From: Comamonadaceae bacterium
GTDB lineage: Bacteria > Pseudomonadota > Gammaproteobacteria > Burkholderiales > Burkholderiaceae_C
Assembly (NCBI GenBank): GCA_947447615.1
Contig: CANFJQ010000001.1
Span: forward strand, 1-51,963
Reading direction: 5' to 3'
Length of the DNA: 51,963 nt
In this document: positions 41,577-50,733 of the stretch, in pieces
Numbering within the stretch: position 1 is the first letter of the stretch
How the letters are laid out: each line of letters starts with the position of its first letter
The notes under the pieces: generated by a model
Told to the model about the DNA's origin: nothing
What the model saw: the letters and a program-made list of their open reading frames with translations, nothing else
The model's database searches: none
Position numbers and translations under genes: made by a program

Positions 41577-41724
41577 GGATGTGCGCTAAAGAGAGAAAAA
41601 ATGCGGGCCGGCTTGTGCTGAAGTTTGGCTGCGGGGCGAACCGGGGATTCTAAGAGCCTGCCGCTGGCGCTTATCATCCCGCCTATTTCCTGGAAATGGC
41701 TCGCTGCGCGCGCTGCTTTTTGAC

Positions 41725-42294
41725 ATGCCCTACCAAATTATCTCGATGGTGTTGGACCTTGTCGTCGGTGTCATCGGCGGGGCGTGTTTGCTGCGCCTGT
41801 ATATGCAACAACAGCGCATCCCCATGTCGGCGCGGGCCGGCAACCCGCTAGGGCCTTTTTTATTTGCGGTGAGCGATTGGATTGTGTTGCCGCTGCGGCG
41901 CGTGTTGCCGGGTTTGGCACTTCTTGATCTGGCCAGTTTGCTTGCCGCATATCTTTTGGAATTAGCGCAATATTCTCTGCTTTGGCTAATTCAGGGCATG
42001 CCCTATGGATATGGCGCAGTGGCGGGGCTGGCTGGGGTGGGAATACTTCGATTGGCGGTCTCGGGCACCACGGCCATCGTGTTTATTTACGCGCTTTTGT
42101 CCTGGGTGCAGTCCGCATCGCCCGTGTCTGATTTGCTGGACCGCCTGGTAGCGCCGCTGCTGGCGCCGATCCGCCGTTACCTGCCTTTGGTGGGTGGGGT
42201 GGATTTATCGCCCTTGGCTTTGCTGTTGGCGCTGCAAATTGCAGGCCTATTGATCCATCCGCTCGATGGCGCAATTTTGATGCTTCTCGCCTGA
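41725..42294 (+). CDS. YggT-family integral membrane protein
   Basis: This 189-residue protein has several hydrophobic helices arranged as two YGGT units. Each contains the pattern PLRRVLPG or PIRRYLPLVGGVDLSP after a helix. Family members are inner-membrane proteins linked loosely to cell division or osmotic protection; the exact role is unclear. It is a single gene between divergent lysS and convergent accD. Confidence 0.85.
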   Translation: MPYQIISMVLDLVVGVIGGACLLRLYMQQQRIPMSARAGNPLGPFLFAVSDWIVLPLRRVLPGLALLDLASLLAAYLLELAQYSLLWLIQGMPYGYGAVAGLAGVGILRLAVSGTTAIVFIYALLSWVQSASPVSDLLDRLVAPLLAPIRRYLPLVGGVDLSPLALLLALQIAGLLIHPLDGAILMLLA

Positions 42295-42319
42295 AGGCGC
42301 AGCCCTGCCAGTCCCCGCT

Positions 42320-43192
42320 TTAGATCACCGCGTCGGTGGGATGGCGCTGCAACATAGCCAGCGCTTCGGCCACGGTTTTGCGCATTTCGCGCCGATCGCA
42401 AATCAGGTCGATCGCGCCCTTGGTTTGCAAAAACTCCGAACGCTGGAAGCCTTCTGGCAGCGTCACCCGTACCGTGGACTCGATCACGCGCGGACCGGCA
42501 AAGCCGATCAAGGCCTTGGGCTCGGCAATCACGATGTCGCCCAGGAAGGCGAAACCTGCGCTCACGCCACCCATGGTCGGGTCGGTGAGCACACTGATGT
42601 AAGGCAATCCTTTTTTGGCCAGGCGCGTGAGCGAGGCATTGGTTTTGGCCATTTGCATCAGGCTGAGTAAGCCCTCTTGCATGCGTGCACCACCGGTCGC
42701 GGTAAAGCACAGAAAGGCGGATTTTTGCTCCATGGCCGCCTCCACGCCGCGTACAAAGCGTTCACCCACCACCGAGCCCATGCTGCCGCCCATGAACTCA
42801 AACTCAAAACAGGCGGCCACCACACCAATTCCATGGACTGAGCCGCCGATAACGACCAGCGCATCTGTTTCGTTGGTGTTTTCCAGGGCCTCTTTCAGGC
42901 GCTCTGGGTATTTGCGGCTGTCTTTGAATTTGAGTGCGTCCACCGGCAACACTTCCTGGCCGATTTCAAACCGGCCTTCGTTATCCAAAAACGCATCGAG
43001 CCGAGCCCGTGCGCCAATGCGGTGGTGGTGGCTGCAGGTAGGGCAGACATTGACGTTTTGCTCCAGATCCGACTTGTACAGCACGGTTTCACAGCCAGGG
43101 CATTTGACCCAAAGCCCTTCGGGCACGGTGCGCCGGTCCGCCGGGTCCGTTTGCTCAATCTTGGCGGGTAGCAGTTTTTCAAGCCAGCTCAT
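42320..43192 (-). CDS. accD: Acetyl-CoA carboxylase carboxyltransferase beta subunit
   Basis: AccD with AccA moves carboxyl from biotin to acetyl-CoA, giving malonyl-CoA for fatty acids. The 290-residue subunit has an N-terminal four-cysteine zinc ribbon ([24 protein letters not shown]). The crotonase-like core includes [19 protein letters not shown] and [20 protein letters not shown] lies eight bases before the ATG. It lies 50 bases behind trpA in the same direction and is the last gene of the minus-strand block. Confidence 0.96.
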   Translation of the reverse strand: MSWLEKLLPAKIEQTDPADRRTVPEGLWVKCPGCETVLYKSDLEQNVNVCPTCSHHHRIGARARLDAFLDNEGRFEIGQEVLPVDALKFKDSRKYPERLKEALENTNETDALVVIGGSVHGIGVVAACFEFEFMGGSMGSVVGERFVRGVEAAMEQKSAFLCFTATGGARMQEGLLSLMQMAKTNASLTRLAKKGLPYISVLTDPTMGGVSAGFAFLGDIVIAEPKALIGFAGPRVIESTVRVTLPEGFQRSEFLQTKGAIDLICDRREMRKTVAEALAMLQRHPTDAVI

Positions 43193-43242
43193 AGTCTTAC
43201 TCCGTGTTTCACTCGCCTAAGGCTTGCGTTTTCAAGCCGATA

Positions 43243-44064
43243 TCAAGCATCCATAGCGCGGCGCACTTCAGCCAAAAAGGCTTGCGCGGTAGGCGCCACT
43301 GTATCGCGGGCTGCATTTTCAATCAATTGGATCATTTTGCTGCCGATCACCACCGCGTCGGCCACTTTGGCAATGGTCGCGGCGGTCGCACCATCACGGA
43401 TGCCGAAACCGACGCCTACAGGAATCTGGATGTGGCGGCGTATTCGCGGCAGCATGGCGCCCACTGCATCAGTGTCCAGCGTGCCCGCGCCGGTCACGCC
43501 TTTGAGGGATACGTAATACACATAACCGCTGGCGACCGCCGCTACCTGCGCCATGCGCTCGTCTGTGCTGGTTGGGGCCAGCAAAAATATCAAGTCCATA
43601 TTGCGGGCCCGCAGCTGGGCTGCAAATTCGACGCATTCCTCCGGCGGGTAGTCCACTACCAACACGCCGTCCACTCCCGATTGCGCGGCATCATGCACAA
43701 AGGGGCTGTCCACGCCGGGCGCGGCGTGGCGCTGCTCGTAGCGCTCTATGGGATTGGCATAGCCCATCAGCACGACTGGCGTGTTGTGGTTGGTCTGCCT
43801 AAATTGGCGCACCATCTCCAGCACCTGCACCATACCGATGCCCATAGCCAAGGCTTTGTCGCCTGAGCGCTGGATCACCGGGCCATCCGCGCTAGGGTCG
43901 GAGAAGGGGACACCTAGTTCAATGACGTCGGCCCCGGCAGCCACCATCGCATGCATCAGCTCCGGCGTGACATCCGCATAGGGGAAGCCAGCGGTGACAA
44001 AGGGAATCAAGGCCTTGCGGCCCTGGGCGGCCAGAGCGGCAAAAGTACTTTGGATGCGGCTCAT
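43243..44064 (-). CDS. trpA: Tryptophan synthase alpha chain
   Basis: TrpA splits indole-3-glycerol phosphate to indole, which passes to TrpB through a tunnel. The 273-residue TIM barrel has the catalytic Glu in [16 protein letters not shown] and the Asp in [10 protein letters not shown]. The phosphate-binding GVGFGIRDG is near the C terminus. Its ATG overlaps the trpB stop (ATGA), so subunits should be made in step. Confidence 0.97.
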   Translation of the reverse strand: MSRIQSTFAALAAQGRKALIPFVTAGFPYADVTPELMHAMVAAGADVIELGVPFSDPSADGPVIQRSGDKALAMGIGMVQVLEMVRQFRQTNHNTPVVLMGYANPIERYEQRHAAPGVDSPFVHDAAQSGVDGVLVVDYPPEECVEFAAQLRARNMDLIFLLAPTSTDERMAQVAAVASGYVYYVSLKGVTGAGTLDTDAVGAMLPRIRRHIQIPVGVGFGIRDGATAATIAKVADAVVIGSKMIQLIENAARDTVAPTAQAFLAEVRRAMDA

Positions 44065-45362
44065 GCTTTGGCCCCCAAGCCGTGCAGCGTGACAGGATGC
44101 TCGACACCCCCTTTAACGCTTTGCCCTTGGCAGCTCGGACGGCAAAAGAAGTCTCCATGGCTCAGGTCCGCCACGGTACCGATGTCTTTGTCACCCCGGC
44201 CCGAAAGATTGACCAATATCGACTGGTCAGTCCGCATGGTCTTGGCCAAATCCATGGCATAGGCCACCGCGTGGCTCGATTCCAGCGCCGGAATGATGCC
44301 CTCGGTTCGGCACAGGTAATGAAAAGCGTCGAGTGCCTGTTTGTCGGTGATACCCACGTACTGCGCACGACCGATGTCGCTAAGGAAGGCATGCTCTGGG
44401 CCGACACCGGGGTAGTCCAGGCCGGCGCTGATACTGTGGGTCTCGGTGACTTGGCCGTTATCGTCCTGCAAGACATAAGTTCGGTTGCCATGCAACACGC
44501 CCGCACTCCCGCGCTGAATGGATGCCGAGTGCTTGCCGCTGTCCAGGCCTTCGCCGGCCGCTTCCACGCCGATCAGCTGCGTGTTTTCAAAAGGGATGTA
44601 GGGGTAAAAAATACCCATGGCATTGCTGCCACCGCCTACGCAGGCGATGACTGCGTCCGGTTGGCTATTGGCCGCGTGTTGCGCGGCCAGCATGTCCGGC
44701 ATTTGGGCAATGCATTCGGTGCCGATGATGCTCTGGAAATCGCGCACCATCATGGGGTAGGGATGTGGGCCGGCCACGGTGCCAATGATGTAAAAAGTGT
44801 TGTCCACATTGGCCACCCAGTCGCGCATGGCTTCGTTCAGCGCGTCCTTAAGCGTCCGGCTACCGGACTCGACCGGCACCACGGTGGCGCCCAGGAGTTT
44901 CATGCGGTAGACGTTGGGACTTTGGCGCTTCACGTCTTCGCTGCCCATGTAAACCACGCACTCCAAGCCGTATCGGGCACATATGGTCGCGGTGGCCACG
45001 CCGTGTTGACCGGCGCCAGTCTCAGCGATGATGCGGGGCTTGCCCATGCGCTTGGCCAGCATGGCCTGGCCTATGGTGTTGTTGATTTTGTGTGCGCCGG
45101 TGTGGTTAAGGTCTTCGCGCTTGAGGTAAATCTGCGCGCCTCCCATTTCCCGGCTCATGCGCGCGGCGTGGTAAATCGGCGAAGGGCGCCCCACAAAATG
45201 GGCTAATTCGGACTTGAATTCGGCCACAAATTGCGGATCGTGCTGGTAGCGCGCGTAAGCGGCTTTAAGTTCGTTAATGGCGTGGGTTAGTGTTTCGGAA
45301 ACAAAACTGCCGCCGTATTTGCCGAAATGGCCACGGACATCGGGTTGTTGGTAATCAAGCAT
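44061..45362 (-). CDS. trpB: Tryptophan synthase beta chain
   Basis: TrpB condenses indole with serine to make tryptophan, using pyridoxal phosphate. The catalytic lysine is in [10 protein letters not shown], and the cofactor phosphate is held by [10 protein letters not shown]. From ATG 45362 the product has 433 residues. An in-frame TTG at 45368 overlaps the trpF stop (TTGA) and sits closer to the AGGA element, so it may be the true start and add two residues. C-terminal length is slightly greater than in E. coli (397). Confidence 0.97.
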   Translation of the reverse strand: MLDYQQPDVRGHFGKYGGSFVSETLTHAINELKAAYARYQHDPQFVAEFKSELAHFVGRPSPIYHAARMSREMGGAQIYLKREDLNHTGAHKINNTIGQAMLAKRMGKPRIIAETGAGQHGVATATICARYGLECVVYMGSEDVKRQSPNVYRMKLLGATVVPVESGSRTLKDALNEAMRDWVANVDNTFYIIGTVAGPHPYPMMVRDFQSIIGTECIAQMPDMLAAQHAANSQPDAVIACVGGGSNAMGIFYPYIPFENTQLIGVEAAGEGLDSGKHSASIQRGSAGVLHGNRTYVLQDDNGQVTETHSISAGLDYPGVGPEHAFLSDIGRAQYVGITDKQALDAFHYLCRTEGIIPALESSHAVAYAMDLAKTMRTDQSILVNLSGRGDKDIGTVADLSHGDFFCRPSCQGQSVKGGVEHPVTLHGLGAKA

Positions 45363-45364
45363 GC

Positions 45365-46078
45365 TCAAGTTAATCCTGCAAGGCGTTGGTCGGCGGCGCG
45401 AACGGCGGCGACAAACTGATTCATTTTTTCGGAGTCTTTGATGCCCTTGAGGGTTATGCCCCCAGGCGCATCGACTTCCACTGCGGAACTGACGTCCACG
45501 GCCAGCGATTTACAGCGTGACCGTAGCAGGGCGATGCCGTCGCCCACGTTTGCAGCATTGAGTCCACCACTCAAGACGAGGTGAGCGTTGACGCTTGGAG
45601 GAAGAAGTGACCAATTGAATGCCTTACCGCCGCCGCCGAATCCTTCGACATGGGCGTCGAGCAAGATGGCTTGGGCTTGGGAGTAATCGAGGGCGTATTT
45701 TACGAGGTCAAAGTCCGCCCCCCCCGGACCGGTGGGAATGCGGGCTGCGCGCAAATAAGCCCGGCCCGCCGCCAAGTATTGGCACCTTGAGGCATTTTCG
45801 TCCCCATGAAATTGCAATAGCGCGGTGGGCAGCAGCGCGCAGGCGGCGGTGACATCGCCGGGTTCAGGATTGACAAACAGCAGCACCGGCGTGACGAAAG
45901 GCGGCAGCAGGCGGGCCAGTTCGGCGGCCCGCTCCGCGCTGACGGCACGCGGGCTTTTGGCGTAGAGAACAAAGCCGATGGCATCCACGCCCGCCGCCAC
46001 TGCGGCTTGCAGGTCTTGCTCGCGCGTCAGGCCGCAGACTTTGATGCGGGTGCGTGGGGCGGTGGCTTGCGGGTTCAT
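45365..46078 (-). CDS. trpF: Phosphoribosylanthranilate isomerase
   Basis: TrpF rearranges phosphoribosylanthranilate in the third step of tryptophan synthesis. The 237-residue TIM barrel has the catalytic Cys in [10 protein letters not shown], the Asp in [15 protein letters not shown], and a phosphate-binding site around [11 protein letters not shown] use ATG 46078, which overlaps the truA stop (ATGA), rather than TTG 46087. As in many Betaproteobacteria, trpF is a separate protein next to trpB and trpA. Confidence 0.96.
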   Translation of the reverse strand: MNPQATAPRTRIKVCGLTREQDLQAAVAAGVDAIGFVLYAKSPRAVSAERAAELARLLPPFVTPVLLFVNPEPGDVTAACALLPTALLQFHGDENASRCQYLAAGRAYLRAARIPTGPGGADFDLVKYALDYSQAQAILLDAHVEGFGGGGKAFNWSLLPPSVNAHLVLSGGLNAANVGDGIALLRSRCKSLAVDVSSAVEVDAPGGITLKGIKDSEKMNQFVAAVRAADQRLAGLT

Positions 46079-46857
46079 GGAAGCCAATCATACGCAGGCG
46101 TGTGCTCGGGCATGCCAAAGTGGGCCGCGTACCGAGGCCCTAAAAAATACAGTCCCGCCGGGGAAAAAGTGGGCGCGGCCTGCTTGCGGTCGCGCGCCTG
46201 CAAGACTGTTTCCATCCATTCGGGCGCCTCCAGGCCCTGACCGACGCGCACCAAAGAGCCCATGATATTGCGGATCATGTGGTGCAAAAAAGCGCTGGCT
46301 TCGAAGTCAAAACGCCAATACGCGCCGCGCTGCACCATGTCGATGCGCAGCAGGTTTTTGACTGGCGAGAGCGCCTGGCATTCCGAGGCGCGAAACGAGC
46401 TGAAATCATGTTCCCCCAGCAGGTAGTCGGCCGCCCGGCGCATGGCGGCGCCATCAAGCTGCCGAAAGCTCCAGCCTACGCGGCCCGCTTCCAGGGTGGG
46501 CCGCACTTCGGACTGGCGCAGTACATAGGCGTAGCGTCGGCTCAATGCGCTGGCGCGACAGTGAAAATCAGGCGGCGCGGGCAGGGCCCATTCGACCGCG
46601 ATATCACTGGGCAGTTTGGAATTGGTGCCGCGTACCCAGGCGTGCTTGCTGCGCTCAACTGGGCTTTCAAAATGCACTACTTGCATCAGGGCATGGACCC
46701 CGGCGTCCGTGCGACCGGCGCACAAGGTGGAAATGCGTGCGCCGGTAAATTCGGCCAGCGCGGCCTCCAAGCGGTCCTGCACGGTACGTCCGGAGGATTG
46801 GCTTTGCCAGCCTTGGTAGGGCAGTCCGTTGTAACTCAGGCCCAAGACCATGCGCAT
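46075..46857 (-). CDS. truA: tRNA pseudouridine synthase A
   Basis: TruA makes pseudouridine at positions 38-40 of many tRNAs. The 260-residue product has the catalytic Asp in LCAGRTDAGVHA, the N-terminal GLSYNGLPYQGWQSQ and the conserved HHMIRNIMGSLVRVG. It lies 34 bases after fimV and overlaps trpF by four bases. The order fimV-truA-trpF-trpB-trpA-accD is conserved in related genera. Confidence 0.97.
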   Translation of the reverse strand: MRMVLGLSYNGLPYQGWQSQSSGRTVQDRLEAALAEFTGARISTLCAGRTDAGVHALMQVVHFESPVERSKHAWVRGTNSKLPSDIAVEWALPAPPDFHCRASALSRRYAYVLRQSEVRPTLEAGRVGWSFRQLDGAAMRRAADYLLGEHDFSSFRASECQALSPVKNLLRIDMVQRGAYWRFDFEASAFLHHMIRNIMGSLVRVGQGLEAPEWMETVLQARDRKQAAPTFSPAGLYFLGPRYAAHFGMPEHTPAYDWLP

Positions 46858-46891
46858 GGTCAGAGCCTATTGCGCGTCACCCAGGCACGCA

Positions 46892-49195
46892 TCACTTGAG
46901 TTTTGCCATCATGGACTGTGCGCGTTTGCGTTGCTCGTCCGAGCCGTTGGCTATGACTTCGTCCAGCATGCTGCGCGCACCTTGCATTTCGCCGATTTCG
47001 ATAAATTGTTTGGCCAATTCCATGGAGGTTTCCAACTGCTCTGAAATACTTTGCGTCCGCGGCGAAGGACTGGCTGCCAAATCCAGTGACAGCCCGTCCA
47101 TGTTAAGCGCCATGGGGCTAGGCGATTTGGCTTTTGCGCTGCCGGAAGCACCCTCTCCACCCGGCGCGAAGGATAGCACGGGGTCTTTCGTGGGCGTATT
47201 CATGGGTGGCTTAGCGGGCGCAGCAGCATTGTTAGAGCCGAAAATCGAATCTTCAAATTCCAACATACCGCCCTTGTCGTTGGCTGGCGCGCTAGCTGCT
47301 AGCGTATTTTGGTAGCGCGGGTTAGTCGGCTCCATAGATTGACCGAGCGACTGAAGCTGGGCCCAATCGACGCCATCGGTACCGGCAAGTGCTTCTACCT
47401 GGTCGGCGCAAATCGCGAAATTGGTGATGTCGTGGCGCGCGGCGTAAATTTCGGCCAACTTCAAATGAATGGCGACGCGCTTAGGGTCTTGCAGCAAGCC
47501 CTCGCGCAATATTTCTTCCGCAGGCTCATCCTTGCCATAGGCCAAGTACACATCCGCCTCGGCCACCGGATCCAATTCTGCAGCAAAAACCGTGTTTTCC
47601 GCTTGCATTGCTACGTTAGACACACTGGTGTCCACTTGGGCGCCGCCGTAAGCCGTATTGTTGACCTCGGTATTCGTCGTCCAAGGCGCTTCGTTTCTAT
47701 CTGCGGTTGCCACCGGCGCTGCAGCCTGCTTTTTAGTTTTGCGTTTGCGTGCCCACATCAGCGCCGCAGCGCCAGTGCCGAGGGCTGCCAAGCCGATCAG
47801 GAACAGGCCCAAAGAGTCGGCCAAGGTTTCAAGGATGACTTCCAACCATTGGGGTTCTGCGGGCGGCGGGCTTGAGGCCACGGTGGCTGGCGCCTTCGGT
47901 TCTTGGGACGCCGAAGCTTGCGAAGCGGGCGGCGAGGGAAGTGTCGGCGCGGCGCTGGCCGGCCCTTGGGAAACTTGGGCTACCGGTGGGCTGGGCGTTG
48001 CAGCGAACGTGCCCGCGCTAGGTGCGGACACACTACCCAATGGTTTGGAGGATGCCGGACTAGGCGATAGGGCTGTGCTGGCTTTAGCCAAGGCATTTAA
48101 GTCTTGGATATTTTTCGCCAACTCCGCAGCGCGTTCCAACTCGCTTTGTTTATTTCTGTCTTTGGCTATTTGTTCGAGCCTTTCGACTTCTTTCTTGTCT
48201 TGCTGGGTGCTTTTACTCAGCTTTAAGGCGTCTTTGCCTTTCTCCGCGCTGCTTTTGGATTCCACCGTGCTTGGTGCTTTTGCTTCAATGCTGGCGTATT
48301 CGGTGCCCTTGGCAGGATATATTTGCTTTTTCCCTGCGCGCTGCAAGCTGTTAAATGCTTGGGCCTGCAAGCTGATAGTGGTACGGGCTTCTTTCGCATC
48401 TACTTGGTAAATCGTTTCAGCCGGTGGCACTGCAATCGATGCGCCCGATTGAATTAAATTCACATTACCGCGAATAAAGGCCTGGGGATTGGATTGCAAT
48501 AATGCGACCAGCATTTGGTCTGTGCTGGCACCCTCTGGCTTGAGGCGGTTGGCGATTTTTCCTGCGGTATCGCCAGGCCCCACTTTGACAATTTGTTCTT
48601 CATAGGGTGATTTTTCCGCCGTCTCTTCACCCCGTTTTTTATTTTTCGCACCAGATAATTTCGTGGGACCCTCGGCCGGTAACGGTGTGGCTTCGATTGC
48701 TGGTGCGCTAGCTACTGCCGTGCTATTGGCTAATGCATTGCGCTCTGCCAATTCTGGCGTTGCGATAAGCCCGTCATTAGCTGGTGGCGGGTCTAAAAGT
48801 AAGCGGTAAGGACGCACCAATTTCGCAGTACTGGCCGACACTTCGATCACCAAATCAACAAATGGTTCGGCAATCGGCCGGGCACTGCGTAGCTTTATAA
48901 AGCGCGTACCATTGGGGCGCCGCAGTAACTCGATTTGTGCATCTCCTATGGACTGGCTGTAATCCATATTCAGGTCCACAAATGCTTTGGGATCGGCGAC
49001 CCCGGCTTTAAGGCTGGCCTCTTCTTGCGGGGTGACGTTCAAAATGTCGATTTCCGCCGCCAGGTTTTGTCCCAGAAAGGACCGAACGGTAATCGGCGCC
49101 AGGGTAATGGCTTGGGCGAATCCCGCGTATAGCGCCGCGCTTATCCAGAAAACAGCTAGCGGCAGCTTCACCGTCAAAAAGCGCGTCCAACCCAT
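46892..49195 (-). CDS. fimV: FimV-like LysM and TPR membrane protein
   Basis: FimV is an inner-membrane peptidoglycan-binding protein needed for type IV pilus assembly, twitching and polar organisation. The 767-residue product has a signal peptide, the conserved FimV N terminus (ITVRSFLGQNLAAEIDI) and a LysM domain (IVKVGPGDTAGKIANRL, near residue 210). A long Ala/Ser/Pro-rich region with a charged helix follows. One membrane helix (LGLFLIGLAALGTGAAAL) and a C-terminal TPR region (DVYLAYGKDEPAEEILREGL) end it with QFIEIGEMQGARSMLDEVI. I choose ATG 49195, with GGGGTG just upstream. Confidence 0.92.
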   Translation of the reverse strand: MGWTRFLTVKLPLAVFWISAALYAGFAQAITLAPITVRSFLGQNLAAEIDILNVTPQEEASLKAGVADPKAFVDLNMDYSQSIGDAQIELLRRPNGTRFIKLRSARPIAEPFVDLVIEVSASTAKLVRPYRLLLDPPPANDGLIATPELAERNALANSTAVASAPAIEATPLPAEGPTKLSGAKNKKRGEETAEKSPYEEQIVKVGPGDTAGKIANRLKPEGASTDQMLVALLQSNPQAFIRGNVNLIQSGASIAVPPAETIYQVDAKEARTTISLQAQAFNSLQRAGKKQIYPAKGTEYASIEAKAPSTVESKSSAEKGKDALKLSKSTQQDKKEVERLEQIAKDRNKQSELERAAELAKNIQDLNALAKASTALSPSPASSKPLGSVSAPSAGTFAATPSPPVAQVSQGPASAAPTLPSPPASQASASQEPKAPATVASSPPPAEPQWLEVILETLADSLGLFLIGLAALGTGAAALMWARKRKTKKQAAAPVATADRNEAPWTTNTEVNNTAYGGAQVDTSVSNVAMQAENTVFAAELDPVAEADVYLAYGKDEPAEEILREGLLQDPKRVAIHLKLAEIYAARHDITNFAICADQVEALAGTDGVDWAQLQSLGQSMEPTNPRYQNTLAASAPANDKGGMLEFEDSIFGSNNAAAPAKPPMNTPTKDPVLSFAPGGEGASGSAKAKSPSPMALNMDGLSLDLAASPSPRTQSISEQLETSMELAKQFIEIGEMQGARSMLDEVIANGSDEQRKRAQSMMAKLK

Positions 49196-49222
49196 GTTCA
49201 CCCCCAATATTCGATTGTCACG

Positions 49223-49250
49223 ATATTATCATTAAAAAATATGATAACAA
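49223..49250 (-). promoter_or_regulatory. Probable fimV promoter in an AT-rich gap
   Basis: On the minus strand TTGTTA (49250-49245) and TAATAT (49228-49223) are spaced 16 bases, and the fimV ATG is 27 bases further. The surrounding 49215-49290 is far richer in A and T than the rest of the window and contains the inverted repeat TATCAT/ATGATA (49227-49232 with 49241-49246). Confidence 0.5.
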
Positions 49251-49327
49251 TATTAATAATCAAAATTGGATAATAAATTTGGTGAAAGTTGGGGTTTGAA
49301 CGCCTCTCTGATTTAGTTTCTAGGGGT

Positions 49328-49363
49328 AAAAAAACGCCCGCTGCTGCCTGAATCAGGCCTCTA
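49328..49363 (-). terminator. Weak terminator candidate behind asd
   Basis: A short hairpin (GCCTG/CAGGC, 5 bp) spans the asd stop, and a run of seven T residues on the minus strand (49334-49328) follows about 11 bases later. The stem does not abut the T run, so strength is doubtful. Confidence 0.3.
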
Positions 49364-50471
49364 GCAATATGCGCAACATGCGCCGCAGCGGTTCGGCGGC
49401 GCCCCAGAGCAGTTGGTCACCGATAGTGAAGGCGCCGAGATACTCAGGGCCCATAGCCAGTTTGCGAACCCGGCCCACCGCAATATCCATGGTGCCAGTG
49501 ACCGCCACAGGCGTCAGGTCGCGCACGCTATCCATTCGGTTATTGGCGACAAATCGCACCCAGGCATTGTCATTTCTAAGCATGTGCTCGATATCGGCCA
49601 AGGGCACATCGCGCTTCATTTTGATGGTCAGGCTCTGGCTGTGGCAGCGCATGGCGCCGACGCGTACGCAAATGCTGTCTATGGGCACGGGATTTTCTTG
49701 CCGGCCTAAGATTTTGTTGGTTTCTGCACTGCCTTTCCATTCTTCCAGGCTGGTGCCGTCGCCCCGGTCGCTGTCGATCCAGGGGATCAGGCTACCGGCC
49801 AAAGGGGCCATAAAGTTTTTGGTTTCCTCTGGCGAGAGGGCGCGCTGGGTGGCGGCTACCTGGCGGTCTATCTCCAAAATCGCGCTCGCGGGATTGTCCA
49901 AGTGGGTGCGCACCGCACTGTTGAGCGTGCCCATTTGGGTCAACAACTCGCGCATGTGCTGCGCGCCGCCGCCGCTGGCTGCTTGGTAGGTAGTGGCCGT
50001 CATCCATTCCACCAAATCAGCCTTGAACAGGGCGCCCAGGCCCATCAACATACAGCTCACGGTGCAGTTGCCGCCGATATAGTCTTTTACGCCGCGCGCC
50101 AAGGCGGCGTCTATCACTGGGCGGTTCACCGGGTCCAAAATAATGACTGCATCGTCTTTCATGCGCAGCGTTTTGGCGGCATCAATCCAATAGCCTTTCC
50201 AGCCTGTGGCGCGCAGTTTGGGATAGATTTCGGTGGTGTAGTCGCCGCCCTGGGCGGTGATGATGATGTCGCAGCGTTGCAGGGCCGCCAGGTCGAAGGC
50301 GTCTTGCAGCGTGGTTTCGTTTTTGGCAAAGGCGGGCGCTGCGCCGCCGCTGTTGGAGGTGGAGAAAAACAGGGGTTCGATCAGGTCAAAGTCACCTTCT
50401 GCCTGCATCCGGTCTAACAACACCGAGCCGACCATGCCGCGCCAGCCGACCAATCCTACTAACTTACTCAT
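49353..50471 (-). CDS. asd: Aspartate-semialdehyde dehydrogenase
   Basis: Asd reduces aspartyl phosphate to aspartate semialdehyde, the branch point to lysine, threonine, methionine, isoleucine and cell-wall diaminopimelate. The 372-residue protein has the NADP-binding LVGWRGMVGSVLLDRM, the catalytic Cys136 in GGNCTVSC, and the active-site His in RVGAMRCHSQSLTIK. AAAGGG (50484-50479) lies seven bases before the ATG. The leader of about 185 bases holds a Thr/Ile-rich small reading frame and alternative hairpins, suggesting attenuation. Confidence 0.97.
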   Translation of the reverse strand: MSKLVGLVGWRGMVGSVLLDRMQAEGDFDLIEPLFFSTSNSGGAAPAFAKNETTLQDAFDLAALQRCDIIITAQGGDYTTEIYPKLRATGWKGYWIDAAKTLRMKDDAVIILDPVNRPVIDAALARGVKDYIGGNCTVSCMLMGLGALFKADLVEWMTATTYQAASGGGAQHMRELLTQMGTLNSAVRTHLDNPASAILEIDRQVAATQRALSPEETKNFMAPLAGSLIPWIDSDRGDGTSLEEWKGSAETNKILGRQENPVPIDSICVRVGAMRCHSQSLTIKMKRDVPLADIEHMLRNDNAWVRFVANNRMDSVRDLTPVAVTGTMDIAVGRVRKLAMGPEYLGAFTIGDQLLWGAAEPLRRMLRILLEA

Positions 50472-50489
50472 AGCTTTGCCCTTTCAAAT

Positions 50490-50567
50490 AAAACAGTGTG
50501 TGACCTGACTGTTTTCCCGGCTCGTCTGGCCGGGGGGCGCACGACGAACCGGGCTGTGTCAGCCGGT
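50490..50567 (-). promoter_or_regulatory. Alternative RNA hairpins in the asd leader
   Basis: Three stems are visible on the minus strand. Stem A pairs ACCGGCTG (50567-50560) with CAGCCCGGT (50556-50548), with one bulge, and includes the stop codon of the leader frame. Stem B is 11 bp, pairing 50553-50543 with 50526-50516 (one G-U), and shares bases with A, so the two exclude each other. Stem C pairs AAAACAGT (50515-50508) with ACTGTTTT (50497-50490), followed by ATTT, and ends six bases before the asd ribosome-binding site. The layout resembles an attenuator, but no classical GC stem with a T tail is seen. Confidence 0.5.
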
Positions 50568-50654
50568 CGTGGTTTTGGTAATGATTGCGCGCGCACCTGC
50601 ACGAGCCGTAATGGCCGTGGCGGGGATCAGAGTGAACAGTTGGGCGCGAAACAT
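50559..50654 (-). CDS. Thr/Ile-rich putative leader peptide of asd
   Basis: A 31-codon frame starts at ATG 50654 and stops at TGA 50561-50559. Seven of 31 codons are threonine and four are isoleucine. Six of the last eight residues are Ile or Thr (AIITKTTTG at the end). This recalls ThrL, the leader peptide of the E. coli threonine operon. The frame begins nine bases after a TACAAT -10, so it would be translated from an almost leaderless transcript; no ribosome-binding site is seen. Its stop falls inside hairpin A. The amino acids fit end products of the pathway begun by Asd. No expression evidence is available, and a chance frame cannot be excluded. Confidence 0.55.
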   Translation of the reverse strand: MFRAQLFTLIPATAITARAGARAIITKTTTG

Positions 50655-50662
50655 AGAAAGGA

Positions 50663-50668
50663 TTGTAG
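50663..50668 (-). promoter_or_regulatory. -10 element of the asd transcript
   Basis: TACAAT on the minus strand, preceded by GGC, should start transcription near 50656, just before the leader ATG. The -35 region is not recognisable. It lies between the leuB stop and the leader frame reading away from leuB, so asd has its own promoter. Confidence 0.5.
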
Positions 50669-50733
50669 CCTCACTCGCTGAGGGCTAGCTTACGACTTAG
50701 GCTTTACGGCTTCAAACCGCAAGCTGATCCACG

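Noticed and set aside
44082-45206. Long plus-strand open frame opposite trpB (374 codons)
   Set aside because: It is antisense to a complete, conserved gene and shows no recognisable family. Open antisense frames are common in GC-rich DNA.
47658-48410. Plus-strand open frame opposite fimV (250 codons)
   Set aside because: It mirrors the Ala/Ser/Pro-rich part of fimV, and its composition follows from that repeat-like coding sequence.
50472-50660. Lysine riboswitch upstream of asd
   Set aside because: The leader is too short and lacks the multi-helix core expected. The Thr/Ile reading frame and alternative hairpins explain it better.
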